DNA of 64,000 nucleotides from contig NZ_JBFCVL010000003.1 in assembly GCF_040712075.1 (NCBI RefSeq), forward strand, positions 372,001 to 436,000. The letters run 5' to 3'. Under the pieces are notes generated by a model that saw only the letters and a list, made by a program, of their open reading frames with translations, was not told the origin of the DNA and did no database searches. The position numbers were made by a program, and so were the translations under genes. Shown here one piece after another: positions 29,339 to 37,778 of this stretch; within the stretch, counting starts at the first letter, position 1, and each line of letters begins with the position of its first letter. Origin of the DNA: Fodinicurvata sp. EGI_FJ10296 (lineage in GTDB: Bacteria > Pseudomonadota > Alphaproteobacteria > DSM-16000 > Inquilinaceae).

Positions 29339-29826
29339 GGCCGATGACGTCCGCCGGCACCGCACCGGTCCCGCAATGGCCGCGAGTAGGTGTCGGCATC
29401 GTCATCATGCGCGACACGCCGGGGGGACCGGCGGTTCTCCTCGCCAAGCGCGGCCGGGCACCCCGTCTGGGCGAATGGAGCCTGCCGGGTGGTCGTCAGG
29501 AAGCCGGTGAAACGGTATTCGAAACCGCCCGGCGTGAAGCCGCCGAGGAAACGGGCACGACAATCCGGCCGATCGAAATCATAACCGTCATCGACAGCAT
29601 CACCCGTGACGCGGGCGGCCAACTGGCATTCCACTATACCCTGATCGAGGTGCTCGCCGCCTGGGAAGGCGGAGCGGCCGTCGCTGGAGACGATGCCGAC
29701 GCCGTGGCGTGGGTCCCGGTTTCCGACGCTGCAGACTGGCTCGATTGGGACAAGGCGGTTACCGTCGTCCGTCGGGCCACTGCTGTCTGGCAGGAAGCAG
29801 GGCGATCTCGAGACGACATTCCCTGA
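29335..29826 (+). CDS. Nudix hydrolase
   Basis: Hydrolyses a nucleoside diphosphate linked to another group. The full Nudix box is visible: [23 protein letters not shown] fits the G-x5-E-x7-R-E-x2-E-E-x-G pattern (about residues 52-72), with metal-binding glutamates intact. The first possible start is a GTG at 29335 that overlaps the gpt stop by four bases; the ATG at 29344 is an alternative. The 163 residues form a single compact domain. The substrate cannot be told. NUDIX proteins of this size include ADP-ribose and 8-oxo-dGTP hydrolases. Confidence 0.9.
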   Translation: MRPMTSAGTAPVPQWPRVGVGIVIMRDTPGGPAVLLAKRGRAPRLGEWSLPGGRQEAGETVFETARREAAEETGTTIRPIEIITVIDSITRDAGGQLAFHYTLIEVLAAWEGGAAVAGDDADAVAWVPVSDAADWLDWDKAVTVVRRATAVWQEAGRSRDDIP

Positions 29827-29858
29827 GACAACACCCAGAAACGAACAACGGTGTCCAA

Positions 29859-30188
29859 ATGTATGTCCGCCAGCTTACCTATTCGATAGACCTGGATCAG
29901 GGCGAAACCTTTACAATGGTCCAACAGCACCTGGCCTCACTCTATCGGCGCTATGGGCTGGTCCGTTTCCTGCTGCTGGCCGATCCGGAGGCTCCGGAAC
30001 GGATCACGGAATTCCAGGTCTTCTATGACGAGGATGCCTGGCGGGACGCATTTGCGGGGATCAAGGAAGACCCGTTCTACCCCAATTTGACCGAGACGCT
30101 CGACACCGTAACCGGCGGCACGCGCCGGGACGACCAGTCACGCGTCCATTCGCTGATCCTCGACGTCGGTGGTGCGGCCCGGGGATAA
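29859..30188 (+). CDS. Small conserved-looking protein of unknown function
   Basis: A 109-residue protein starting MYVRQLTYSIDLDQGETF. It is predicted to be mixed alpha/beta and soluble, with a strand-helix-strand order and a stretch ITEFQVFYDEDAWRDAF that recalls dimeric alpha-beta barrel (ABM-like) monooxygenase folds. No catalytic motif is recognisable. It lies 32 bases after the Nudix gene on the same strand, perhaps in the gpt-nudix unit. The frame extends upstream into the Nudix gene but not as a conserved protein. Real gene probable; function not assigned. Confidence 0.6.
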   Translation: MYVRQLTYSIDLDQGETFTMVQQHLASLYRRYGLVRFLLLADPEAPERITEFQVFYDEDAWRDAFAGIKEDPFYPNLTETLDTVTGGTRRDDQSRVHSLILDVGGAARG

Positions 30189-30214
30189 GCCACCGACCCC
30201 GGCACGCAAGAAGC

Positions 30215-30241
30215 GGCGCGCCCCGAAAAACCGGGCGCGCC
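30215..30241. terminator. Hairpin between convergent genes
   Basis: GGCGCGCC plus CCG pairs with CGGGCGCGCC across an A-rich loop, midway between the 3' ends of the preceding small gene and the TRAP permease gene. There is no T-run, so two-way terminator function is only likely by position. Confidence 0.4.
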
Positions 30242-30257
30242 AACTTCAGCGCCCGCC

Positions 30258-33059
30258 CTATCTGCCTGCCGCTGCCGGCTGCCTGGATCGGCCGGACTGC
30301 CGTTGTGCGCGGTACCACTGCATCAGGAAGACCGCGAGCAGCAGCGCCAGCGCCGGAATGAACATCCACTGATTGGCAGGGCGGTCCTCTGCCGGCTCAA
30401 GAACGGCCAGCACATCCCACCCGATTTCGACCCCGTACCGCTCGGCCTGGCTGCCATAGCGGACATTCATGATGTTGACCTCGTCGCCCATCGTCATGAG
30501 GCTCATGCCTGCGCCTTGCAGCCGATCTTCGCCCGACCCCGGCTCCCCGACCGGCAGCATCACCGTGCGGGTAACGTCGTCACCATTGAAATCCAGGCCA
30601 CCAACGACCATGCGAATGTGGCTGCCGGCCGGCTTCTGTTCGACGCGTTCCACAAGTTCGGTCGCCGGCAGTTCATCATACTGGTCATACAGCATGTTCA
30701 TCCAGTAGCCCGGCTGGAAAAGTGTGAACGCGACCAGCAGCAGCGCGACGGACTCGTACCACTTGCTTCGGATATAGAAGTAATTCTGCGTAGCCGCCGC
30801 AAATACCAGCATTGCCGTGGTCGCCGATACGATGGTCAGGACCAGTTCCCATGTCGTCGTCAACCCGATCAGCAGCAGCTGCGGATTGAAAATGAAGATG
30901 AACGGCAGAGCAACCGTCCGCAGGCTGTAGAAGAACGCCGTTATACCGGTTTTCAACGGGTCGGCCCGTGCGACCGCCGACGCTGCGAACGATGCCAGCC
31001 CCACAGGCGGCGTCACATCCGCCATGATACCGAAATAGAACACGAAAAGATGGACCGCGATCAACGGCATGATCAGACCGTTCAGCGCGCCGATATCGAC
31101 CACGACCGGCGCCATGAGACTGGCGACGACGATATAGTTCGCTGTCGTCGGCAGGCCGAGCCCCAGTACGAGGCTGATCAGCGCCGTCAGCACGAGCATG
31201 ATGATGATGTTGCCGCCGGACAGGAATTCGACCAGCTCCGTCATGACGAGCCCGATGCCCGTCAATGTGACCGTCCCGACGACGATGCCGGCCGCCGCCG
31301 TCGCGATGCCAATGCTGATCATATTGCGGGCGCCGACCACCATGCCTTCGATCAGCTCGCGGATCCCGACCGCAATTTCGGGCACGATCGACTTGTTCTG
31401 CCGGAAAAAGGCGAGGATGGGCCGCTGTGTGACCATGATTCCCATCATCGTCACCACGGCGTAGAAAGCCGACAGACCCGGCGACAGCCGTTCGACCATC
31501 AGGCACCAGATCAGCACGACGACGGGAAGCAGAAAATGCAGCCCGGTCTTGATCGTCGGCCCGGATTCCGGCAGCGAGACGATCTCGGCTTCGGGATCGT
31601 CCAGTTCCAGTTCTTCATACCGGGCGGCATACCAAAGCAGGCCGACATAGACCGCAACGACGGCGATGGCGATGACATAGGACGAAACAGGCCCCATGAC
31701 GTCGCGGATCCAGCCGATCCCCCAGTAAACGATACCCGACAGGATGACGATGCTCGACACGGTGATGCCGAGGGAAATCAGGCTCATGTAAAAGGGGCGA
31801 ACAGTCGGCTTCGGGATGGCGCGCAAATCCATCTTCAATGCTTCGAGATGGACGATATAGAGCAACGCGATATACGAAATCACCGCCGGCAGGAAGGCGT
31901 GCTTGATCACGTCGATATAGGGAATGCCGACGAACTCGACCATGAGGAACGCTGCCGCGCCCATGACCGGCGGCATGATCTGGCCATTGACCGACGCCGC
32001 GACCTCGACGGCACCAGCCTTGTGTGCGGGCATGCCGACCCGTTTCATCAACGGAATCGTGAAAGTACCGGTGGTCACGACATTCGCGATGGAGGACCCG
32101 GAAATAACGCCGGTCATGCCGGATGCGAGCACGGCCGCCTTGGCTGGTCCGCCACGAAGATGCCCCAGCAGCGAAAATGCGACCTTGATGAAATAGTTGC
32201 CGGCGCCAGCCCGTTCCAGCAGAGACCCGAACAGGACGAACAGGAACACGAACTGCGTGGAAACCCCCAGGGCGATGCCGAAAATGCCCTCCTGACCGAT
32301 CCACTGATGGGTCAGGATCCGCTCTACCGAATGACCGCTATGGGCGATCATGTCGGGCATGTACCGCCCTAGATAGGAATAGGCGAGGAAGATGATCCCG
32401 ATGACCATCAGGGGCGGGCCGAGCGCACGGCGTGTGGCTTCGAGCAGAAGCAGCAGGCCGCAGACGCCCGTCACGATATCCAGCAGAATGGGGGCGCCCA
32501 TGCGCTGCGACAACGCATCGTAGAATACATACAGATAGAGCGTCAGCAGCGCCGCCACGATCGCCATCAGCCAGTCGCCCAGCGGGATTTCGGTCGTCGA
32601 TGACGGAACGATCAATGGCCAGGCCGCGATCAGAACGGTCGCACTGCCGGCCAGGAATGCCCATCCGACCGCCTCGCCGGCGGCAAGCTGTTGTGCGGCG
32701 GTGACCGCCATGAAGACTGCCGCGATGCCATAAATCCCGGCCAGAACTGGTTTGCGGCCGCTGGTGGAGTCGACGGCGGCAGGAAAGGCCGTGAAGGCCA
32801 GGAAGAGCGCGAACGCGAGATGCAGGGCGCGCGCTTCGGCGTCATTGACGATGAAGACGCCAAACACGAAAGGCAGCGGCGATGCGTACCACAGCTGAAA
32901 AGCCGACCAGAGGAAAGCGACGACGAAAATGACCCTGGCGGCGATTCCGGCAGGCTGTCTGGCCCCGGTATCGGCCTTGGCGACAAGACTTTCGGCATCC
33001 GGAACAACTTCGTCACCGGCGGCACGGTTGTCCGGCGAGGTGGAAGACTGTCTGGCCAT
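30258..33059 (-). CDS. TRAP transporter permease, fused small and large subunits (DctQM type)
   Basis: Membrane part of a sodium-driven TRAP transporter that works with the TAXI-type binding protein encoded just upstream. In order: soluble N-terminus, a small-subunit-like region of about four membrane segments, then the large DctM-like domain of some 12 segments with conserved loops such as SGMTGVISGSSIANVVTTGTFTIPLM and GLGLPTTANYIVVA. The last 170 residues are a DUF3394 extension (KPAGSHIRMVVGGLDFNGDD, with a PDZ-like VRYGSQAERYGVEIGWDV block). At 933 residues it is the 4TM/12TM fusion type. A strong terminator hairpin separates it from the binding-protein gene. The substrate is unknown; such systems carry dicarboxylates, glutamate or other organic acids. 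Confidence 0.93.
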   Translation of the reverse strand: MARQSSTSPDNRAAGDEVVPDAESLVAKADTGARQPAGIAARVIFVVAFLWSAFQLWYASPLPFVFGVFIVNDAEARALHLAFALFLAFTAFPAAVDSTSGRKPVLAGIYGIAAVFMAVTAAQQLAAGEAVGWAFLAGSATVLIAAWPLIVPSSTTEIPLGDWLMAIVAALLTLYLYVFYDALSQRMGAPILLDIVTGVCGLLLLLEATRRALGPPLMVIGIIFLAYSYLGRYMPDMIAHSGHSVERILTHQWIGQEGIFGIALGVSTQFVFLFVLFGSLLERAGAGNYFIKVAFSLLGHLRGGPAKAAVLASGMTGVISGSSIANVVTTGTFTIPLMKRVGMPAHKAGAVEVAASVNGQIMPPVMGAAAFLMVEFVGIPYIDVIKHAFLPAVISYIALLYIVHLEALKMDLRAIPKPTVRPFYMSLISLGITVSSIVILSGIVYWGIGWIRDVMGPVSSYVIAIAVVAVYVGLLWYAARYEELELDDPEAEIVSLPESGPTIKTGLHFLLPVVVLIWCLMVERLSPGLSAFYAVVTMMGIMVTQRPILAFFRQNKSIVPEIAVGIRELIEGMVVGARNMISIGIATAAAGIVVGTVTLTGIGLVMTELVEFLSGGNIIIMLVLTALISLVLGLGLPTTANYIVVASLMAPVVVDIGALNGLIMPLIAVHLFVFYFGIMADVTPPVGLASFAASAVARADPLKTGITAFFYSLRTVALPFIFIFNPQLLLIGLTTTWELVLTIVSATTAMLVFAAATQNYFYIRSKWYESVALLLVAFTLFQPGYWMNMLYDQYDELPATELVERVEQKPAGSHIRMVVGGLDFNGDDVTRTVMLPVGEPGSGEDRLQGAGMSLMTMGDEVNIMNVRYGSQAERYGVEIGWDVLAVLEPAEDRPANQWMFIPALALLLAVFLMQWYRAQRQSGRSRQPAAAGR

Positions 33060-33099
33060 CGACGCATAGCCTCGTGATCACGCCCGAACTGGGCATTGC

Positions 33100-33139
33100 A
33101 AAAAATAGGGGTGGCCCGGCCTCGGCCGACGACCACCCC
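33100..33139 (-). terminator. Intrinsic terminator between TRAP binding-protein and permease genes
   Basis: On the minus strand, GGGGTGG and an inner GGCC pair with GGCC and CCACCCC, followed by TATTTTTT. It is placed directly after the binding-protein stop at 33157 and before the permease start at 33059. Partial termination here would yield more binding protein than permease. Confidence 0.75.
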
Positions 33140-33156
33140 CGCTTGTTCAGCCCGCC

Positions 33157-34137
33157 TTACCGGAGGCCTGCTTCTTCGTAGTAGCGCATGGCCCCTTCGT
33201 GGATCGGCGCGGAAAGTCCGGCCGTCGCCATCGATTCGGCTTCGAGGATCGAGAACGCCGGGTGAAGCTGCTTGAACTGCTCCAGGTTCTCGAAGACGGC
33301 GGAAACGACGGCATAGATGCTGTCGGCCGGAACGTCGGCCGACGAAACGAACGTCGCGCCAACACCGAACGTCGTCACGTCTTCGTCGGTACCGTCATAC
33401 ATGCCGCCCGGGATCGTCGCCTCGAAATAGAACGGCTCTTCCTCGATCAGGTCCGTGATGATGTCGCCGGTCACGGGGATCACGTTCGTATCACAGGTCG
33501 TGGTGGCTTCCTGGATCGAGGCGCTGGGATGGCCGACCGTGAACAGGATCGCATCGACGCGGTTGTCGCACAGCGCCTGTGCCTGTTCGCGGGATGGCAG
33601 TTCCGAGGCCAGTTCGAGATCGTCGAACGTCCAGCCGTAAAGCTCGAACAGCATTTCCACAACGCCGCGCTGACCGGACCCCGGATTGCCGACATTCACG
33701 CGCTTGCCCGGCAGATCCTCGAAATGTTCGATCCCGCTATCGGCACGCGCGACGACGGTGAACGGTTCGGGATGGAGCGAAAAGACGGCACGCAGATCTT
33801 CGTTGGCGCCCGCTTCTTCGAATTGGTCGGTGCCGTGATAGGCATGGTACTGCCAATCGGACTGGACGACGCCCATGTCCAGCTCGCCCTGGGCGATGGC
33901 GTTCAGGTTGAAGATCGAACCGGCTGTGCTCTCGGCCGAGCAGCGCAGGCCGTGTTCGTCGCGACCCTGGTTGACCAGACGGCAGATCGCGCCACCGGCC
34001 GGGTAGTAGACGCCGGTCACACCGCCAGTGCCGATGGTGACGAATTGCTGTTGCGCGTTGGCCTGGCCAACCGATCCCAGCGCAACCATACCTGTCGCGG
34101 CCAGCGCGATCGCAGATGTCGTAACCACTTTTTTCAT
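33157..34137 (-). CDS. TAXI-family TRAP transporter solute-binding protein
   Basis: Periplasmic ligand-binding protein of the TAXI branch. It has an N-terminal signal peptide (MKKVVTTSAIALAATGMVALG, cleaved near ANAQQQ), then FVTIGTGGVTGVYYPAGGAICRLVN, the TAXI signature that names the family's GTGGxxGxYYP block. The rest is the usual two-lobe fold with NVGNPGSGQRG for ligand contact. The length, 326 residues, is normal. GGAGGACATGAACC stands before the ATG. It is the first gene of the transporter operon, with a candidate promoter at 34288-34316. Confidence 0.93.
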   Translation of the reverse strand: MKKVVTTSAIALAATGMVALGSVGQANAQQQFVTIGTGGVTGVYYPAGGAICRLVNQGRDEHGLRCSAESTAGSIFNLNAIAQGELDMGVVQSDWQYHAYHGTDQFEEAGANEDLRAVFSLHPEPFTVVARADSGIEHFEDLPGKRVNVGNPGSGQRGVVEMLFELYGWTFDDLELASELPSREQAQALCDNRVDAILFTVGHPSASIQEATTTCDTNVIPVTGDIITDLIEEEPFYFEATIPGGMYDGTDEDVTTFGVGATFVSSADVPADSIYAVVSAVFENLEQFKQLHPAFSILEAESMATAGLSAPIHEGAMRYYEEAGLR

Positions 34138-34287
34138 GGTTCATGTCCTCCGATTGTGTGGTTGAATTGCAGTGTCGCCCGCCATCTCGCGCCCGCAATG
34201 TTCGCGGACGCTGGCGAGCGGTTGTTTTCGACGGGACGGAACGTCAGCCGCCCAACCCGATCCGTCCGCGCGGGCAGCTCGGCGCTC

Positions 34288-34316
34288 ATCATTGCCGCTC
34301 AAATCGGGAGAGTCAA
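34288..34316 (-). promoter_or_regulatory. Candidate promoter of the TAXI-TRAP operon
   Basis: On the minus strand, TTGACT (34311-34316) and AATGAT (34288-34293) are exactly 17 bases apart. They lie about 150 bases before the binding-protein start, in the 350-base gap between this operon and the end of the Mrp-like operon. Five and four consensus bases match. Nothing else in the 34138-34488 gap is supported. Confidence 0.4.
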
Positions 34317-34488
34317 TTTTCCTGTTGCGCAACCAAAGGATGTCGACCCTCCCCACATAATATGTCACTATGCCTGCCGTTTGAGCAATTGAGGCTTGCT
34401 ACAGTCTTAGCGATCCAGGCCCACGCGCGCAACCCTGGCCTGTCCCGGAACCGGCGATGTCCGCAATACTATTACTTTGAGTCCCGGA

Positions 34489-36258
34489 TCACCCGCGGAG
34501 TACCGCGAAAAGCGCGGCCGCGACGGCAATGATCGATATGGCGGTCACGGCCCGCTGGCCGACCGCCCGGTTGACGGCATCCTCGATCCCTGACCGGCGG
34601 CGGACACTGTCGTCCCAGACCGACTGGACACTGGACCTGACACAGCGGACCGCGGAACCTGAATACTCCGACACTTTCCGGGCAAGGCGAACGGAGGACG
34701 CCGCCAAAGCCACCGCAGGCGGTGACGAGAGCGCCAGCAGGTCACCCTGGGGCACACGCCAGGCTTGCCGACCCCGGACCGCGAGCATGGAAGCCGCCGC
34801 CACGCCAAGTCCGACGGCGAGCGGCCAGCCGTTCTCCCACAGCCCATAGGCAGAAAACGTATCCGCGATCTTCGATGCCGGCGCGATCCACCAGATCGCC
34901 ACCTGCCCGGACAGTATCGACGCCGCAGCGGTACCTGTCAGGATCCGGCGCGCGGGGCCGGCGGCACTGCCGTCGTTGGCAGTCGGCCGCCAGGGTGCGA
35001 ATATATAAAGGAACCGCAGCACCAGCAGTGTCGTGGCGACCGCTGACAACGACAGCAGGGTGACGATCCGATCGGCCGCTTCCGTAGACGCCCCTTCGAT
35101 GGCGCTTTTCAGGGTGAGTTTTGCGACCGCCCCGCTCGACAGGGGCAGACCGGCCAGAGCCAGCGCCCCAACGCTTGCCAGCAGAATAAAGGCGACGCGG
35201 CTTCCGGCGGTCATTGCACCTTTCTGCCGGGCGCCGACAAGAAGAAACAACCCGCCTTTCGTCAGCCCGTGATGCAGCATATAAACCGTAACCGCGACCA
35301 GAAGCGCGGGCCAGACAGCGGGCGCGGTCCAGCCCACCCCCAGAGCCGCAGCCAGTATCCCCATCTGGCTGAGGCTGGAATAGGCCAGCACCGCCTTGGC
35401 ATCGTCCTGCGCGACGCCGCATATCACGCCATAGAACGCCGTAAAGAGACCGATGACGATCAGAACCGTACCCCCGGCCGACCACGGATCGAGCCCGATC
35501 GGCAGGAAGGTGATCATGCCGAACAGACCGGCCTTGATCATGGTACCGGAAAGAACCGCGGAAGCGGGCGCCGGTGCCGCCGGGTGAGCCAGCGGCAGCC
35601 AGACATGCAACGGGAACAACCCCATCTTGATGGCGAAAGCCAACGCAAACAGGACGATTGCGACGGCATTCGGGCCCGGCGGGTTCAATGCCAGCCGTGC
35701 GTCGGCGATGGAGATGCCACCCGACGTTACGGCCGCCAGCATCATACCGACAAGCAATGCGGTTTCGCCGATCACCGCCAGCACGATGTACACCGACCCG
35801 GCATGGAGCGCCTTGTCCGATTGGTCGTGCACCACGAGAACATAAGACGCCAGCGACATCATCGCGAAGAAGAGATAAAAGCTGGGGAAATCCCGCGCGA
35901 TCAGCAGACCGAAATTGCCGGCCATTACCAGAAGAAACAGCCCGGCGAATCGCCGGCGGGGCGAGGACGGCGACAGATAGGCGCCGGCGTTCATTGCCGC
36001 CAGAAGCCAGAGAAACGCGGTGAAGCCCAGCACCGCCCGGCCGGTCGGCGTCATGACGAATCCGGCGCCGAACAGAAAATCGTGCAGGACAACGCTCCTC
36101 CCGTCCGGGACAAAGGCGATTGCGGCCAATGCCGGCAGGGGCGCGATCCATCCCGTGCGCAGAATTATGCGCTCGAACGCGGGCACCAGTGCGGCCACTG
36201 CCATGACCGCCGGCAAAACCGGCGTCAGCACCAGCAATATGGTCGAGAGCGACATCAT
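34489..36258 (-). CDS. Proton/cation antiporter-type subunit, third copy (NuoL/M/N-MrpA/D family)
   Basis: A polytopic membrane protein of about 589 residues, of the family that forms the ion channels of complex I and Mrp antiporters. The TM7 lysine is in AIKMGLFPLHVWLPLAHPAA and the TM8 lysine in SGTMIKAGLFGM. At the place where the family has its TM5 glutamate (F-x-E-L/M-S-L), this protein reads FYLFFAMMSLASY, so the glutamate is alanine. Residues 500-560 form a charged, largely cytoplasmic extension before a final membrane anchor (AVTAISIIAVAAALFAVLRG). The ATG at 36258 overlaps the stop of the preceding gene. It is the last of eight coupled genes. Confidence 0.88.
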   Translation of the reverse strand: MMSLSTILLVLTPVLPAVMAVAALVPAFERIILRTGWIAPLPALAAIAFVPDGRSVVLHDFLFGAGFVMTPTGRAVLGFTAFLWLLAAMNAGAYLSPSSPRRRFAGLFLLVMAGNFGLLIARDFPSFYLFFAMMSLASYVLVVHDQSDKALHAGSVYIVLAVIGETALLVGMMLAAVTSGGISIADARLALNPPGPNAVAIVLFALAFAIKMGLFPLHVWLPLAHPAAPAPASAVLSGTMIKAGLFGMITFLPIGLDPWSAGGTVLIVIGLFTAFYGVICGVAQDDAKAVLAYSSLSQMGILAAALGVGWTAPAVWPALLVAVTVYMLHHGLTKGGLFLLVGARQKGAMTAGSRVAFILLASVGALALAGLPLSSGAVAKLTLKSAIEGASTEAADRIVTLLSLSAVATTLLVLRFLYIFAPWRPTANDGSAAGPARRILTGTAAASILSGQVAIWWIAPASKIADTFSAYGLWENGWPLAVGLGVAAASMLAVRGRQAWRVPQGDLLALSSPPAVALAASSVRLARKVSEYSGSAVRCVRSSVQSVWDDSVRRRSGIEDAVNRAVGQRAVTAISIIAVAAALFAVLRG

Positions 36259-37778
36259 AGCAATGTGTACTCCCGCTCGACGATCAGGATCGCCCATTGC
36301 AGCGGGCTGGCGGCAAAGGCCGCGAACAGACCGGCACCGACAGCAGCGGCGGCCGTAAACACGGCGGGAATGACAAGGGCCGGCTTTGCCTCCCAGACGG
36401 CTCCGCGCCAGGCCAATCCCGGATCGCGGTCCGGCCAGGGGTGCACCGGCGGGCGAAACCAGACGGCATAAAGGATCGGCAAAAAGTAAGCGGCATTGAG
36501 CAATGAACTGGCCGCGAGGACGGCGACGACCCAGTACTGGCCGCTCTCGATCGCGCCGATGCCCAGATACCACTTGCTCACGAACCCGGCCAGGGGCGGC
36601 GTTCCTACCATGCCGAGCGCCCCGGCGGAAAAGGCCAGCATGGTCGCCGGCATGCGCCAGCCGACACCGGCCATTTCATCGATTTCGTGGATGCCCAGTG
36701 TCTTCTGAAGTGTCCCGGCGCAGAAGAACAGGGTGATCTTCATCAGGCCCTGGTGGACGAGATGCACCAACCCGCCGGCAAGGGCAACCGGCCCCAGCAT
36801 TGCCACGCCAAGCACGATGTACGACACCTGGCTGACGGTCGAGTAGGCCAGCCGCCGCTTGAGGCCGCGCTGGGCCAGCGCGATCATGCTGGCACCCAGG
36901 ATCGTGACCGATGCGGCGATGGCCAGCGGCAGTGCGACGCCGAGCGCGGTGGTCAGTTCGATACCATAAAGATCGAGGACGACGCGCAGAATGCCGAACG
37001 CGCCCGCCTTGACGACGGCGACGGCGTGCAGGAGCGCGCTGACCGGCGCTGGCGCGACCATCGCGTTCGGCAGCCAGCCGTGGAACGGCATCATCGCCGC
37101 CTTCACGGCCAGGCCGCCGACCAGCAGCACGAAGCACGCGGTCAGTGCCGCGCGGTCGTCCAGCACATGGGCGGCCAGTTGTCCCGCCTGGCCGAAGCTG
37201 AGTTCGCCCGCCATGGATTCCAGCCAGACCGCGCCGATCAGGAATGCAGCACTGCCGGCCATGGTATAGCGCAGATAGCGCCGTCCCGCAGCGAGTGCCG
37301 CCCGATCTCCGCCATGAACGACCAGGGGATAGGTCGACAGGGTCAGCAACTCGTAGAACACGAAAAAGGTCAGCGGCGTCCCGGCAAGGGCGATACCGGA
37401 GGTCGACGCCACGCACAGATTGAAAAAGCCGAAAAACCGCCGTTGATCGGGCGTCCCGGCCAGATAGGCCAGCGCATAGATCGTGGTCACGAACCACAGC
37501 ACGGCCGAGAGGCTGACGAACAGCAATGCCAGGGCATCGATCCGGAACGACAGCGCCATGCCGGGACCGATCGGGAGTTCCACGGCGAACAGCCGACCCT
37601 GCTGAACGCCGATCATGGCAATGGCCAGGACGATGAGCTTGGCCGTCGCGCCAGCCATGGTCCATATGGACCGCGCCCGGCTATGGGCGTCGCTCAGCAG
37701 GAACACCGCCACCGCCGGCAACAGCGAACAGGCGATCAGTACCAGTGGCAGCGCCTGGGACAGGATTGCCTCGGCCAT
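36255..37778 (-). CDS. Proton/cation antiporter-type subunit, second copy (NuoN/MrpD family)
   Basis: A 507-residue membrane protein with about 14 predicted helices. It has the TM5 glutamate in FFVFYELLTLSTYPLV, the TM7 lysine in GLAVKAAMMPFHGWLP, and the TM8 lysine in VVKAGAFGILR, so the complete set of ion-channel residues is present. Later conserved parts are STVSQVSYIVLG and MKITLFFCAGTL. GAGAGGG stands before the ATG at 37778, which supports that start over the GTG-like open region upstream. Its first base overlaps the stop of the upstream copy (TAATG), and its end overlaps the next gene (ATGATG). Part of the Mrp/Mbh-like complex. Confidence 0.9.
   Translation of the reverse strand: MAEAILSQALPLVLIACSLLPAVAVFLLSDAHSRARSIWTMAGATAKLIVLAIAMIGVQQGRLFAVELPIGPGMALSFRIDALALLFVSLSAVLWFVTTIYALAYLAGTPDQRRFFGFFNLCVASTSGIALAGTPLTFFVFYELLTLSTYPLVVHGGDRAALAAGRRYLRYTMAGSAAFLIGAVWLESMAGELSFGQAGQLAAHVLDDRAALTACFVLLVGGLAVKAAMMPFHGWLPNAMVAPAPVSALLHAVAVVKAGAFGILRVVLDLYGIELTTALGVALPLAIAASVTILGASMIALAQRGLKRRLAYSTVSQVSYIVLGVAMLGPVALAGGLVHLVHQGLMKITLFFCAGTLQKTLGIHEIDEMAGVGWRMPATMLAFSAGALGMVGTPPLAGFVSKWYLGIGAIESGQYWVVAVLAASSLLNAAYFLPILYAVWFRPPVHPWPDRDPGLAWRGAVWEAKPALVIPAVFTAAAAVGAGLFAAFAASPLQWAILIVEREYTLL

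Noticed and set aside
30303-32372. A 689-codon plus-strand open frame opposite the TRAP permease
   Set aside because: Very rich in His, Asp, Arg and Gln, which is what the complement of a membrane protein gene in GC-rich DNA gives. No motif.
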